NCBI GenBank assembly: GCA_019411365.1
Contig: DXQT01000026.1
Span: 1-32,319, forward strand
Length of the DNA stretch: 32,319 nt
Reading direction: 5' to 3'
Origin: Roseburia sp.
GTDB taxonomy: Bacteria; Bacillota_A; Clostridia; Lachnospirales; Lachnospiraceae
The notes beneath the pieces are model-generated. The model saw nothing but the letters and a program-made list of their open reading frames with translations. It was not told the origin of the DNA and ran no database searches. Below are positions 15,112 through 24,227 of the stretch, piece by piece. The position numbers were made by a program, and so were the translations under genes. Within the stretch, counting starts at the first letter, position 1. Every line of letters begins with the position of its first letter.

Positions 15112-16263
15112 TTATTCATTCCCTTCTGCACTCACATAATTGCCAAGTATTTTCAATCGGATGGTCTCCTCTGTCAGCCCCCGCAGCGCATTCTGTACGG
15201 CTGCATCATTGAGGTTTCCCTCAATGTCAACAAAGAAGCGGTACTCCCACGCTTTTCCCTGCACCGGTCTGGACTCGATCTTGTTCATGTTGATTCCGTT
15301 GTAGATAAAATGGGACAGCTTATGGTACAGCGAACCGCTCTCATGCGGAACTTCAAAAGAGATACTGATCTTATTGGCTCTCGATTCAAAAATCTTCTTG
15401 TTCGCCACAATGATAAACTTTGTGTAATTGTTTTTATTGTTCTGGATCGCCTCGTCGAGCACTTTCAGACCATAAATATCCGCAGTCAGGGTGCTTGCGA
15501 TCGCTGCCTTGTTCTTTTTCCCATCCTCTTTGATCTTCTGGGCGGACATCGCCGTATTTTTCAGACTGTGCTTTTCCCAGTCTCTGTGGCTCTCAAGGTA
15601 TTTCGAGCACTGCATCAGCGCCTGTGGGTGGGAATAAATGTCGGTGATATCGTCCATGTCTGCTTCCGACAGACCCAAAAGTGCATGGTCGATACGGATG
15701 ATCTGCTCTCCCACGATATAATTATTGTATTCCACCATAAGATCATAGTTCTCGGAAACGATTCCGGCGGATGAATTCTCAATTGGGAATACAGCGTAAT
15801 CGGCCTCCCCGTTTTGGATGGCTTCCATCGCATCCCGCCACGTATCCACATGATAACTGTCTGCATTCTCCCCGAAATACTCATTCAGCGCAAGCTGGGA
15901 ATACGCGCCTTCTGTTCCCTGAAATACGATTTTAGCATTTTTGTAATTCAGATGATCTACTTCTTTAAAATCGGGTTTTTCCGTCTGGCCATGTTCTGTC
16001 AGAAGCTGATACTGACGCTTCCGGCTCATGGACATGATCTGCTCGAACAGTTCACGGATACCATGTTTTAAAAATGGCGTAGTTCCTTTTCTGCTCAATG
16101 TTTCCAACTTGGAAACCTCACGCTGCTTGTCAAATACTTTCTTTCCTACAGCAATTTTATATTCAGCAACTTCCTCAGAAATTGCCATTCTGCGTTCATA
16201 CAGATCTACGATCTGACTGTCGATCTGATCGATCTCATCTCTTAGTTCCAATAAATCTCTCAT
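15112..16263 (-). CDS. pheA: Bifunctional chorismate mutase / prephenate dehydratase (P-protein)
   Basis: This 383-residue enzyme turns chorismate into prephenate and then phenylpyruvate, the committed path to phenylalanine. Order: an AroQ chorismate mutase helix bundle (about 1-90; LRDEIDQIDSQIVDLYERR), prephenate dehydratase (about 110-290; FQGTEGAYSQLA, PIENSSAGIV, NYTKFIIV), and a C-terminal ACT domain (about 300-375) with the ESRP motif that binds phenylalanine for feedback inhibition. The start MRDLLELRDE is chosen as the usual family start; a longer frame adds MERLGFI without a ribosome site. It has its own promoter (16296-16324), and the DUF815 ATPase gene follows immediately. Confidence 0.95.
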   Translation of the reverse strand: MRDLLELRDEIDQIDSQIVDLYERRMAISEEVAEYKIAVGKKVFDKQREVSKLETLSRKGTTPFLKHGIRELFEQIMSMSRKRQYQLLTEHGQTEKPDFKEVDHLNYKNAKIVFQGTEGAYSQLALNEYFGENADSYHVDTWRDAMEAIQNGEADYAVFPIENSSAGIVSENYDLMVEYNNYIVGEQIIRIDHALLGLSEADMDDITDIYSHPQALMQCSKYLESHRDWEKHSLKNTAMSAQKIKEDGKKNKAAIASTLTADIYGLKVLDEAIQNNKNNYTKFIIVANKKIFESRANKISISFEVPHESGSLYHKLSHFIYNGINMNKIESRPVQGKAWEYRFFVDIEGNLNDAAVQNALRGLTEETIRLKILGNYVSAEGNE

Positions 16264-16295
16264 AATAAATCCAAGCCTTTCCATTTATTATTTAT

Positions 16296-16324
16296 AATAT
16301 ATTACATTCACAGTTTGCTTGCAA
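16296..16324 (-). promoter_or_regulatory. Promoter of pheA
   Basis: On the minus strand TTGCAA (complement of 16319-16324) and TATATT (complement of 16296-16301) are exactly 17 bases apart. The start is about 25 bases before the pheA ATG, so no long attenuator leader is visible. Confidence 0.6.
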
Positions 16325-16332
16325 GAGAACAC

Positions 16333-16362
16333 TTGCGTCATGGTATACAGAAATGCTATACT
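16333..16362 (+). promoter_or_regulatory. Promoter of the DUF5050-like gene
   Basis: TTGCGT (16333-16338) and TATACT (16357-16362) are 18 bases apart, with TG just before the -10 (extended -10). It is back to back with the pheA promoter. Confidence 0.6.
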
Positions 16363-16403
16363 TTTTATAGATAAAGATTATAAATCAAAGAGGTGATTTA
16401 CTT

Positions 16404-17408
16404 ATGAAAAAAATCTGGAAATGGCTGCTTTTTGTGTTGGTGATCCTTCTTGCTGCCGGGTGTGTTTTCCTCTACCGGTACATAAACCGCATTCGGTATA
16501 ATGACGGTTATGTCAACGGCAACACTGCGGGAAATCTGTATAACGAAGGATATTTCTGTGAAAAAGATGGTATAGTCTACTTTGCCAACCCTGCCGACAA
16601 CTACTGTCTGTACTCCATGAACCCGGACGGCACAAACATCAAAAAGTTAGAGGATCAGAGTGTCAGCTACATCAACGTGGATGACCACTACATTTATTAC
16701 TGTAAACTTAAGGGAAAAAGCGCTGATTCATTTTCCTTCCTCCCGGTCAATACCAACAGTTTATGCCGGCTGGATATTGACGGAAAAGGAAAGCCTGAAA
16801 TTTTAGATGATGATCCGTGTATGTATGCTTCCCTGGTTGGAAATTATCTGTACTATCTGCATTATGATACCACTGATGCAACCACGCTGTACAAAGTCAA
16901 AATTGATGGCAAGGAAAAAGAGCAGGTAGAAAAACAGTCCTACTTTACCGCAAGTACCGATGGACAATATATTTATTATAACGGACTGACAGACAATCAT
17001 AATATCTATGAGATGGACACTTCCAATGACCACGCAAAAGTCATCTATGAGGGGAACTGCTGGATGCCGGTGAAAGACGGAAACAATCTTTATTTTATGG
17101 ACTGTGAAAACGATTACCGCATTGCCAAAGTCGATCTGACAAATGGTGAAAAAACGCTGGTCACGGACTGCCGTGTCGACTGCTACAACGTTGCCGGAGA
17201 TAAGATTTTCTTCCAGAAAAATGATAAGACAGATCCGGCCATCTGCTGTATCAATACAGACGGAAGCAATTATCAGGAATTAAAAAAGGGAAACTACACT
17301 GCCATTAATGTAACTTCCACTTATGTCTATTTTAAAGATTTTACGACCAAAACCCCTTATTATACATCTGTTGCTGCCCCGGGCAATGTACAGATTTTCA
17401 ATCCGTAA
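16404..17408 (+). CDS. Membrane-anchored DUF5050-like beta-propeller protein
   Basis: This 334-residue protein has one N-terminal hydrophobic helix (about 6-25) and a large extracytoplasmic part. That part is built from repeats of about 40-45 residues in which a YIYY-type strand is followed by a polar turn and a 'Leu/Met-x-D-G-x-x' segment (for example YSMNPDGTNIKKL, YLYYLHYD, LYKVKIDGKEKEQ, YIYYNGLTD). This is the pattern of DUF5050/beta-propeller proteins of Clostridia. LAAGC in the helix resembles a lipobox, but the hydrophobic stretch continues past it, so a membrane anchor is as likely as lipidation. GAGGTGATTT forms the ribosome site. Function is unknown; it may bind cell wall or other proteins. 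Confidence 0.75.
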   Translation: MKKIWKWLLFVLVILLAAGCVFLYRYINRIRYNDGYVNGNTAGNLYNEGYFCEKDGIVYFANPADNYCLYSMNPDGTNIKKLEDQSVSYINVDDHYIYYCKLKGKSADSFSFLPVNTNSLCRLDIDGKGKPEILDDDPCMYASLVGNYLYYLHYDTTDATTLYKVKIDGKEKEQVEKQSYFTASTDGQYIYYNGLTDNHNIYEMDTSNDHAKVIYEGNCWMPVKDGNNLYFMDCENDYRIAKVDLTNGEKTLVTDCRVDCYNVAGDKIFFQKNDKTDPAICCINTDGSNYQELKKGNYTAINVTSTYVYFKDFTTKTPYYTSVAAPGNVQIFNP

Positions 17409-17440
17409 GCAGGCGTTGTTACAATGCAATTTTTTACAAA

Positions 17441-17483
17441 AAAAGAAACGTCAGGAAACTTCATTTTTTCCTGGCGTTTCTTT
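17441..17483. terminator. Bidirectional terminator between the DUF5050-like gene and polC
   Basis: GAAACGTCAGGAAA (17445-17458) pairs with TTTCCTGGCGTTTC (17467-17480), with one G-T pair. An A-run lies on the left and TTTAT on the right, so it can terminate both convergent genes. Confidence 0.8.
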
Positions 17484-17501
17484 ATCCCGCAAAACAAATA
17501 T

Positions 17502-20500
17502 TTATGCAAAATCAAATAACGACAACTGATTGGACTCCGGCATATCGCCCAGCAGTCCAAGATCTGCCATAAGATCAATGGTAGATTTCGTCACCTTGGT
17601 TCTCTGGCGGAAATCATCTTTGGATAAGAATTTTCCGTCTTTTGCTGCCTCCGCAACCGCAATTGCAGCATTGTCACCCATACCTTCAATGGTATTTAAC
17701 GCCGGCATAAGCTTTCCGTCGATGATCTGGAAACGGTCCGGCAATGCACGGTAAATATCAATTGGCGTAAAATCAAAACCTCTCGCATACATCTCCTGCA
17801 CGATCCGCATATCACGGTAGACATCCTGCTCTTTTTTGGAAAGAGAGTCTTTTCTTCTTGTGTAATCCTTATAAAAATATTCCAGACGCTCTTTTCCCTG
17901 ACACATGATCTCATAGTTGAAACCGGTCGCACGAATGGAAAAATATGCTGCATAATAGGCGAGTGGATAAAAAACTTTACAGTATGCAATACGCCACGCC
18001 ATCATAACGTAGGCAGCCGCATGTGCTTTCGGGAACATATACTTGATCTTTAAACACGAATCAATATACCATTCCGGTACATTATGTGCCCGCATCTCTT
18101 CCTTCCATTCTTCCTTTAATCCCTTGCCTTTTCGAACAGACTCCATGATCGTAAAAGACTGCTCACTGTCAAGTCCCATACCGATCAGATAAATCATAAT
18201 ATCATCACGCGTACAAATTGCAGTAGAAATCGTTGCGATCCCCTGCTCGATCAAAGTCTGTGCATTTCCCAGCCACACATCCGTACCATGCGAAAGTCCT
18301 GAAATCCGGATCAGATCCGAAAATTCGGTCGGTTTCGCATCAATAACCATCTGCATCGCAAAATCTGTTCCAAACTCCGGGATTCCTAAACATCCCAGGG
18401 GAATACCGTTGATGTCTTCCGGTTCTACTCCCAATGCAGAGGTATTCATAAACAGCGACATGACTGTCTGATCATCCAGAGGGATCGTCTGTGGATCAAG
18501 TCCTGTCAAGTCCTGTAACATACGGATCATGGTCGGATCATCGTGTCCGAGAATGTCCAGTTTTAATAAGTTATGGTCGATGGAATGGTAATCAAAATGA
18601 GTCGTAACCGTTGCAGTCGTCATATCGTTTGCCGGATGCTGTACCGGAGTAAACGTATTAATCTCCTCGCCCACCGGAAGAACAACGATACCTCCCGGAT
18701 GCTGTCCGGTCGTTCTCCGGACGCCGACACATCCCTGTACAATACGGTCAATCTCACAGTTTCTCTTGTGAATTCCACGCTCTTCATAATAATTTTTGAT
18801 ATATCCAAATGCAGTCTTATCCGCAAGTGTACCAATCGTTCCGGCACGGAATGTCTGTCCGTAACCGAAAATAACCTCACAGTAAGCATGGGCTTTACTC
18901 TGATACTCACCGGAAAAGTTTAAGTCGATATCCGGCTCTTTATTTCCCTTGAATCCAAGGAAGGTCTCAAATGGAATATCAAATCCATCTTTTACCAGCT
19001 TTTTGCCACACACCGGACAAATCTTATCCGGCATATCACAACCACTTCTTCCGGAAAATGCCTTGACTTCCGGTGAATCAAAATCGCTGTATTTGCAATA
19101 TTCGCAACGGTAATGCGCCTGCAATGGATTTACCTCCGTGATACCGGACATGGTCGCTGCAAAAGAGGAACCTACCGAACCACGGGAACCTACAAGGTAA
19201 CCATCCTCGTTCGACTTCCATACAAGCTTCTGTGCGATAATATACATTACCGCATATCCATTGGAAATAATCGAATTTAATTCTCGGTCAAGCCGCTCCT
19301 TTACGATCGGAGGCAGTTCTTCACCATACATGCTGTGCGCCTTGTTATAGCAGATATCACGGAGCATCTGATCCGAATTCTCGATAAACGGCGGACACTT
19401 ATCCGGTCTTACCGGTGCAATCTTCTCACACATATCCGCAATCTTGTTCGGATTTGTAATGACAACTTCTTCTGCTTTGGCACTTCCAAGATATTCGAAT
19501 TCCTTTAACATTTCCTCCGTTGTGCGGAGATATAACGGAGCCTGCTCGTCAGCATCCTTAAATCCCTTTCCGGCCATAATAATACGGCGGTAGATTTCAT
19601 CTTCCGGGTCAAGGAAATGCACATCGCAGGTAGCCACCACAAGCTTGTTAAATTCCTCCCCCAGTCTGCAGATCCTGCGGTTGATATCCTGCAGCTCTTC
19701 CATCGTATTCACCGGCTCCTTGTCACTGCGCAACATGAACTCATTGTTTCCAAGCGGCTGTATCTCCAGATAATCATAGAACTTTACAAGTCTTATGATC
19801 TCTTCCTGCGGTCTTCCGCCCACAATCGCACGGTATAATTCTCCAGCTTCACAGGCAGAGCCTAAAAGAAGTCCCTCTCTGTATTTGACAAATTCACTTT
19901 TTGGCACACGTGGCCTCTTATTATAATACGTGAGGTGTGAAAGTGAAACCAGACGATACAGATTGATACGTCCGATGTCATTTGTCGCCAGAATAATTGC
20001 ATGGTAGGTCGGCATTTTCATGACCATTTCCGGGGAGGTGGAAACCATATGGTTCACATCATCGAGATTTTCCATACCGCGTTCTTTTAACATCTCAATA
20101 AATTTCACAAAAATTTCTGCTGTACAGGCAGCATCGTCAACTGCACGATGATGGTTTTCCAGTGAGACATTCAATGCCTTTGCAACGGTATCGAGTTTAA
20201 AACGATTCAGGTTCGGCAGCAGAATTCTGGCAAGAGCCACTGTATCTATGATCGTAAACTCTCTCTCTATCCCCTGATTCTTGCAGTTTTTCTTAATAAA
20301 ACTCATATCAAATTCCGCATTGTGGGCAACCATGATCGCACCCTCGCAGAACTTCATAAATTCCGGCAGAATCTCCTCAATCTTCGGTGCGTCAATGACC
20401 ATATCATCCTTAATTGAGGTCAATTCCTCGATTCGGAATGGAATTGGCACTTCCGGGTTTACAAACGTCGAAAAACGGTCTGTAATGACACCACCGACTA

Positions 20501-22040
20501 CTTTCACTGCACCGATCTCAATAATCTTATTCTTATCCGGGCTGAAACCGGTCGTCTCCAAGTCGAACACCACATAGGTCTCATCGAGGCTTTGTCCCTT
20601 CGAATCTGTGATAATATCCTTTAAGTCATCCACCAGATACGCTTCCACACCGTAGATAACCTTAAAATCGTCATCCGGACTCAGTGCATGGTTTGCATCC
20701 GGGAATGCCTGTACATCGCCGTGGTCGGTGATCGCAATCGCCTTATGTCCCCATTTCATGGCACGCTTTACGATGTCTTTACACTCGGACACACCATCCA
20801 TATCACTCATCTTTGTATGACAGTGCAATTCCACACGCTTCTCCGGACTGGTGTCCATACGGGTGGTCGTAAAGTCTGCAATCTTCTTAATTCCAACGAT
20901 CGAACCGATTGTTAATTCACTGTCAAACTTATCGATTGTCGTGACACCTTTGATTTTTAAGAATGCCCCTTTTTTCAGATTGCCAAGAAGCTCATCCCTG
21001 TCTTCATTTCTTGTAAATATTTTCAGGACAATGGAATCCGTAAAATCTGTGACCGACATGATAATGATTGTCTTTTCGTTACGGATTTCCCTCGTCTCAA
21101 CCGTCATGACCTGACAGCGGATGGTAACTTCACCCATCTCACCCACGATTTTCTCCAATGGAATGGTTTCTCCATCCTCAATGTCACGACCGTAAATCAC
21201 ATCCGGATTATCGGATTTTTTACCTCCGCCAAAGCCACCGCCATCATAACGTTTTTTAAACTCTTTCCGTGGTCCGTCGTATGTTTTTTTTGCAGTATTT
21301 CCTGCACCATTTGCAGATTTTGCATCGTTTTTTGCAGGTTTTACGGCGTTTCCACCACCTGTAGAACCACTGTCTCCAGATGTTGTAGTCTGACCGGAAG
21401 CTGCACTTTTTTCATTGGCATCTGAAGCAACTGCAACTGTCTCTCCGTCCTCATCCTTCAAATTGATATTTTTTAATATATTTTTGATTTCAAACTGAAT
21501 CTGAAGATCACTGTTTTTCTTGTACCTGCTCTCTCTTGGTTCCTCAAAGTCAAGGTCAACAATCAGGTTCATGCCACAGCGCTCACACACGATTTTCTCT
21601 AAAAATTCCACAATTTCATGGGAGCGTGTCTGTGCAATGATCGTATTTTCCAGCACAAGATGCAGATGACTGTCATCCGTAAATTCCATTTTGGAGGCAC
21701 GGAGCAGATTGTATTCCATCAGACTGTAGGCTTTTAACTCTTCTAAAATACTGTCCTTATACATATCCATCAGCGTGCGGGCGGTATACTGCTCGGAGAG
21801 CTGATACTTTTCGATAATACGGACATTCATCCGTTTTCCCTTAAATATCTGCTCCTCAATGGATTTTTCTAACTGCGTAATGTTATTTTTATGTATGAGA
21901 TGACTGCCCAAAAGATAGACACGGATATGATCTCTCTCATGATTCATCCCTACCTTGGTAACTTCCATCTCAGATAAAATTTTCTTCATATCCCCGGACA
22001 CATCCAGTGTCGGAAAGACATCAAAAAATAGTTTTGCCAT
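17502..22040 (-). CDS. polC: DNA polymerase III PolC-type alpha subunit
   Basis: This 1512-residue Gram-positive replicase carries its own proofreading. Order: N-terminal domain (1-200), a low-complexity linker (about 204-278), OB fold (about 303-388), PHP domain with HCHTKMSDMDG (406-416), a DEDDh exonuclease inserted in the PHP domain (VFDLETTG from 491, AHNAEFD near 572, HRAVDDA near 631), the rest of the PHP (ATCDVHF, 803-809), the polymerase with GSRGSVGSSF (951-960), a cysteine zinc site (CEYC and CPVCG), and the catalytic PDIDLNFSGEY (1036-1046). B. subtilis PolC is about 1437 residues; the linker accounts for the extra length. The ATG lies 2 bases after the ispG stop, so it is cotranscribed with the isoprenoid/envelope operon. 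Confidence 0.97.
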   Translation of the reverse strand: MAKLFFDVFPTLDVSGDMKKILSEMEVTKVGMNHERDHIRVYLLGSHLIHKNNITQLEKSIEEQIFKGKRMNVRIIEKYQLSEQYTARTLMDMYKDSILEELKAYSLMEYNLLRASKMEFTDDSHLHLVLENTIIAQTRSHEIVEFLEKIVCERCGMNLIVDLDFEEPRESRYKKNSDLQIQFEIKNILKNINLKDEDGETVAVASDANEKSAASGQTTTSGDSGSTGGGNAVKPAKNDAKSANGAGNTAKKTYDGPRKEFKKRYDGGGFGGGKKSDNPDVIYGRDIEDGETIPLEKIVGEMGEVTIRCQVMTVETREIRNEKTIIIMSVTDFTDSIVLKIFTRNEDRDELLGNLKKGAFLKIKGVTTIDKFDSELTIGSIVGIKKIADFTTTRMDTSPEKRVELHCHTKMSDMDGVSECKDIVKRAMKWGHKAIAITDHGDVQAFPDANHALSPDDDFKVIYGVEAYLVDDLKDIITDSKGQSLDETYVVFDLETTGFSPDKNKIIEIGAVKVVGGVITDRFSTFVNPEVPIPFRIEELTSIKDDMVIDAPKIEEILPEFMKFCEGAIMVAHNAEFDMSFIKKNCKNQGIEREFTIIDTVALARILLPNLNRFKLDTVAKALNVSLENHHRAVDDAACTAEIFVKFIEMLKERGMENLDDVNHMVSTSPEMVMKMPTYHAIILATNDIGRINLYRLVSLSHLTYYNKRPRVPKSEFVKYREGLLLGSACEAGELYRAIVGGRPQEEIIRLVKFYDYLEIQPLGNNEFMLRSDKEPVNTMEELQDINRRICRLGEEFNKLVVATCDVHFLDPEDEIYRRIIMAGKGFKDADEQAPLYLRTTEEMLKEFEYLGSAKAEEVVITNPNKIADMCEKIAPVRPDKCPPFIENSDQMLRDICYNKAHSMYGEELPPIVKERLDRELNSIISNGYAVMYIIAQKLVWKSNEDGYLVGSRGSVGSSFAATMSGITEVNPLQAHYRCEYCKYSDFDSPEVKAFSGRSGCDMPDKICPVCGKKLVKDGFDIPFETFLGFKGNKEPDIDLNFSGEYQSKAHAYCEVIFGYGQTFRAGTIGTLADKTAFGYIKNYYEERGIHKRNCEIDRIVQGCVGVRRTTGQHPGGIVVLPVGEEINTFTPVQHPANDMTTATVTTHFDYHSIDHNLLKLDILGHDDPTMIRMLQDLTGLDPQTIPLDDQTVMSLFMNTSALGVEPEDINGIPLGCLGIPEFGTDFAMQMVIDAKPTEFSDLIRISGLSHGTDVWLGNAQTLIEQGIATISTAICTRDDIMIYLIGMGLDSEQSFTIMESVRKGKGLKEEWKEEMRAHNVPEWYIDSCLKIKYMFPKAHAAAYVMMAWRIAYCKVFYPLAYYAAYFSIRATGFNYEIMCQGKERLEYFYKDYTRRKDSLSKKEQDVYRDMRIVQEMYARGFDFTPIDIYRALPDRFQIIDGKLMPALNTIEGMGDNAAIAVAEAAKDGKFLSKDDFRQRTKVTKSTIDLMADLGLLGDMPESNQLSLFDFA

Positions 22041-22042
22041 AA

Positions 22043-23086
22043 TTATTCATTCCAATGTAACAGTTCATAGCGGAGTGCCTCTAAAAGTTCTGACTCCGGC
22101 ACTTTTTTGAATACCTCGCCATGTTTGATAATAAGTCCTTCTCCGATTCCTCCGGCGATTCCGATATCTGCCTCTTTTGCTTCTCCCGGACCATTAACAA
22201 CGCATCCCATAACGGCAACTTTAATGTCAAGAGGAATGTCGGCAACCATATTTTCTACCTGATTGGCCAGCTGGATCAGATTGATCTGTGTTCGTCCACA
22301 GGTAGGACAGGATACTACTTCCACACCGCCTTTGCGGAGTCCAAGTGTTTTTAAAATTAATTTGGCAGATTTGATCTCCTCTAATGGATCTCCTGTCAGG
22401 GAAACCCGGATCGTGTCACCGATTCCCTGATGTAAGATCAATCCAAGTCCGATGGCTGACTTGATATTACCGCTGATGATCGTACCGGCTTCCGTGATCC
22501 CGACATGCAGCGGATGATCGGTCTGGCTTGTGATCAGTTCATGTGCTTTCACACACATCATAACATCCGAAGATTTAATACTGATGACAAGATTATCATA
22601 TCCCATATCTTCAATCAGTTTCACTTTATCCAAAGCACTTTCTACCAGTCCCTCAGCCGTCACTCCATGGTATTTCTCCACCAGATTTTTTTCTAAGGAA
22701 CCACTGTTTACCCCTACACGGATTGGAATGTTGCGCTCTTTTGCGACATCCACCACAGCCTTCACACGCTCTGTGCTTCCGATATTTCCCGGATTGATGC
22801 GGATCTTGTCTGCTCCATTCTCCATTGCTGCAATTGCAAGACGATAGTCAAAATGAATGTCTGCAACGACCGGAATCTGCACCTGTTTTTTTATCTCCTT
22901 TAATGCCTTCGCTGCATCCATCGTAGGCACTGCACAGCGGATGATATCACATCCGGCAGCTGTAAGCTGATTGATCTGTGCGGCAGTTGCCTCCACATTC
23001 TCGGTTTTTGTATTGGTCATAGACTGGATCAAAATCGGGTTGCCGCCGCCAATGATGCGGTTGCCGATCTTCACTGTTTTTGTCAT
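22043..23086 (-). CDS. ispG: 4-hydroxy-3-methylbut-2-enyl-diphosphate synthase
   Basis: This 347-residue enzyme is the iron-sulfur protein of the MEP isoprenoid pathway that reductively opens MEcPP to HMBPP. Markers are the N-terminal VKIGNRIIGGGNPILIQSMTNT block, the TIM-barrel segments (PVVADIHFDYRLA, KIRINPGNIG), the CPTCGR cysteines, and a further cysteine in VAVMGCVVNGPGEAKEAD for the 4Fe-4S cluster. It lacks the extra insert domain of plant enzymes. It lies between rseP and polC and acts in the same pathway as dxr, two genes upstream. Confidence 0.96.
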   Translation of the reverse strand: MTKTVKIGNRIIGGGNPILIQSMTNTKTENVEATAAQINQLTAAGCDIIRCAVPTMDAAKALKEIKKQVQIPVVADIHFDYRLAIAAMENGADKIRINPGNIGSTERVKAVVDVAKERNIPIRVGVNSGSLEKNLVEKYHGVTAEGLVESALDKVKLIEDMGYDNLVISIKSSDVMMCVKAHELITSQTDHPLHVGITEAGTIISGNIKSAIGLGLILHQGIGDTIRVSLTGDPLEEIKSAKLILKTLGLRKGGVEVVSCPTCGRTQINLIQLANQVENMVADIPLDIKVAVMGCVVNGPGEAKEADIGIAGGIGEGLIIKHGEVFKKVPESELLEALRYELLHWNE

Positions 23087-23142
23087 AGTTCTTCTCCCTT
23101 TCGTATAAATTCTTACTGGATAATTGCGAAACTTTTTCTAAT

Positions 23143-24183
23143 CTATATAAACAACTTACGAATGTCGTTAAACATGATCAGTATCATGAGTGCAAACAAT
23201 ATCATGATACCGGCAAAATGTACCATGCCCTCTTTTTCCGGGTCAACTTTTTTGCCACGGATCGCCTCTACCAGCAAAAATACAAGTCTTCCACCGTCGA
23301 GTGCCGGGAGTGGCAGAAGGTTCATGACACCAAGGTTCGCAGAAAGCAGGATACTGATATACAGCATTTGCAGGAATGCATAGAAGTAGCCGTAGGAAAC
23401 ACTCTGCTCATAGCTGTCTCCGATTGCACTGACAATTCCTACCGGACCACTCATATCATTGACGGTAACGCCTCCGGTAAAGAGCATCTTTAAGCTTCCA
23501 AGTGTCGTATAGATCCAGTACTCCACCTCGTAAGCACTGTATTTTGCCAGCGTGAATACATTGTTTGTTGTCTTCTCTCTGGCTGCCATTCCAATAAATC
23601 CATATAAATATCTTCCGGTGGTCTCATCATATTTTGGAGTGAGTTCCGTTGTGTAACGTTCTCCATCCCGCTCATAAGTTACTTTCACCGGTTCTCCGGC
23701 ATGGTACATGGAATATGCACTCACCTCACGGTAAAAATGAATATGTTTATTTCCCATTTTTACAATCGTATCACCTGCCTGAAGTCCCGCTTCCTCTGCG
23801 GCATAACCCTCACTCACATCTGAGAGTACCGGAAGATCATATCCGGTGCAGCAGACAAGAATAAAAGAGAAGATAAAGGCCATGATAAAATTAAAAATTG
23901 GTCCCGCAGCTACAACGCTGATCCTTGCCCAGACAGATTTGTTGTTAAACGCTTTGTTATCCTGGCTTTCCGAATCCTCTCCCTCCATCATGCAGGCTCC
24001 TCCAAATGGAAGCAGTTTGATGGAGTATTTTGTCTCACCTTTCTGGATTCCGAAAAGTGTAGGTCCTAATCCAAGTGAAAATTCATTGACACGGATTCCA
24101 TTTGCCTTTGCAAGCAAAAAATGTCCCAGTTCATGAAACAGGATAATAATGCTGAATATCAGTAATGCGATAATAATTTTCAT
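23143..24183 (-). CDS. rseP: RseP/RasP-type site-2 metalloprotease
   Basis: This 346-residue intramembrane zinc protease has an N-terminal helix with HELGH (about 17-21 in ILFHELGHFLLAKANG), a central PDZ domain (EEAGLQAGDTIVKMGNKHI), and C-terminal helices with NLLPLPALDGGRLVF supplying the third zinc ligand. The family cleaves single-pass membrane proteins, such as anti-sigma factors and cell-division or signal-peptide remnants. One PDZ and about 350 residues is the usual Firmicutes form. It sits between dxr and ispG, the common Clostridia order. Its substrate here is unknown. Confidence 0.95.
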   Translation of the reverse strand: MKIIIALLIFSIIILFHELGHFLLAKANGIRVNEFSLGLGPTLFGIQKGETKYSIKLLPFGGACMMEGEDSESQDNKAFNNKSVWARISVVAAGPIFNFIMAFIFSFILVCCTGYDLPVLSDVSEGYAAEEAGLQAGDTIVKMGNKHIHFYREVSAYSMYHAGEPVKVTYERDGERYTTELTPKYDETTGRYLYGFIGMAAREKTTNNVFTLAKYSAYEVEYWIYTTLGSLKMLFTGGVTVNDMSGPVGIVSAIGDSYEQSVSYGYFYAFLQMLYISILLSANLGVMNLLPLPALDGGRLVFLLVEAIRGKKVDPEKEGMVHFAGIMILFALMILIMFNDIRKLFI

Positions 24184-24227
24184 GTAAAAAACCTTTCCTG
24201 ATGTCTTGTTGCATTTTTAAATGCGTT

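Noticed and set aside
24180..24227. Small GCATTT/AAATGC hairpin between dxr and rseP
   Set aside because: Short, A/T-only loop and no T-run after it on the minus strand; not supported as a terminator.
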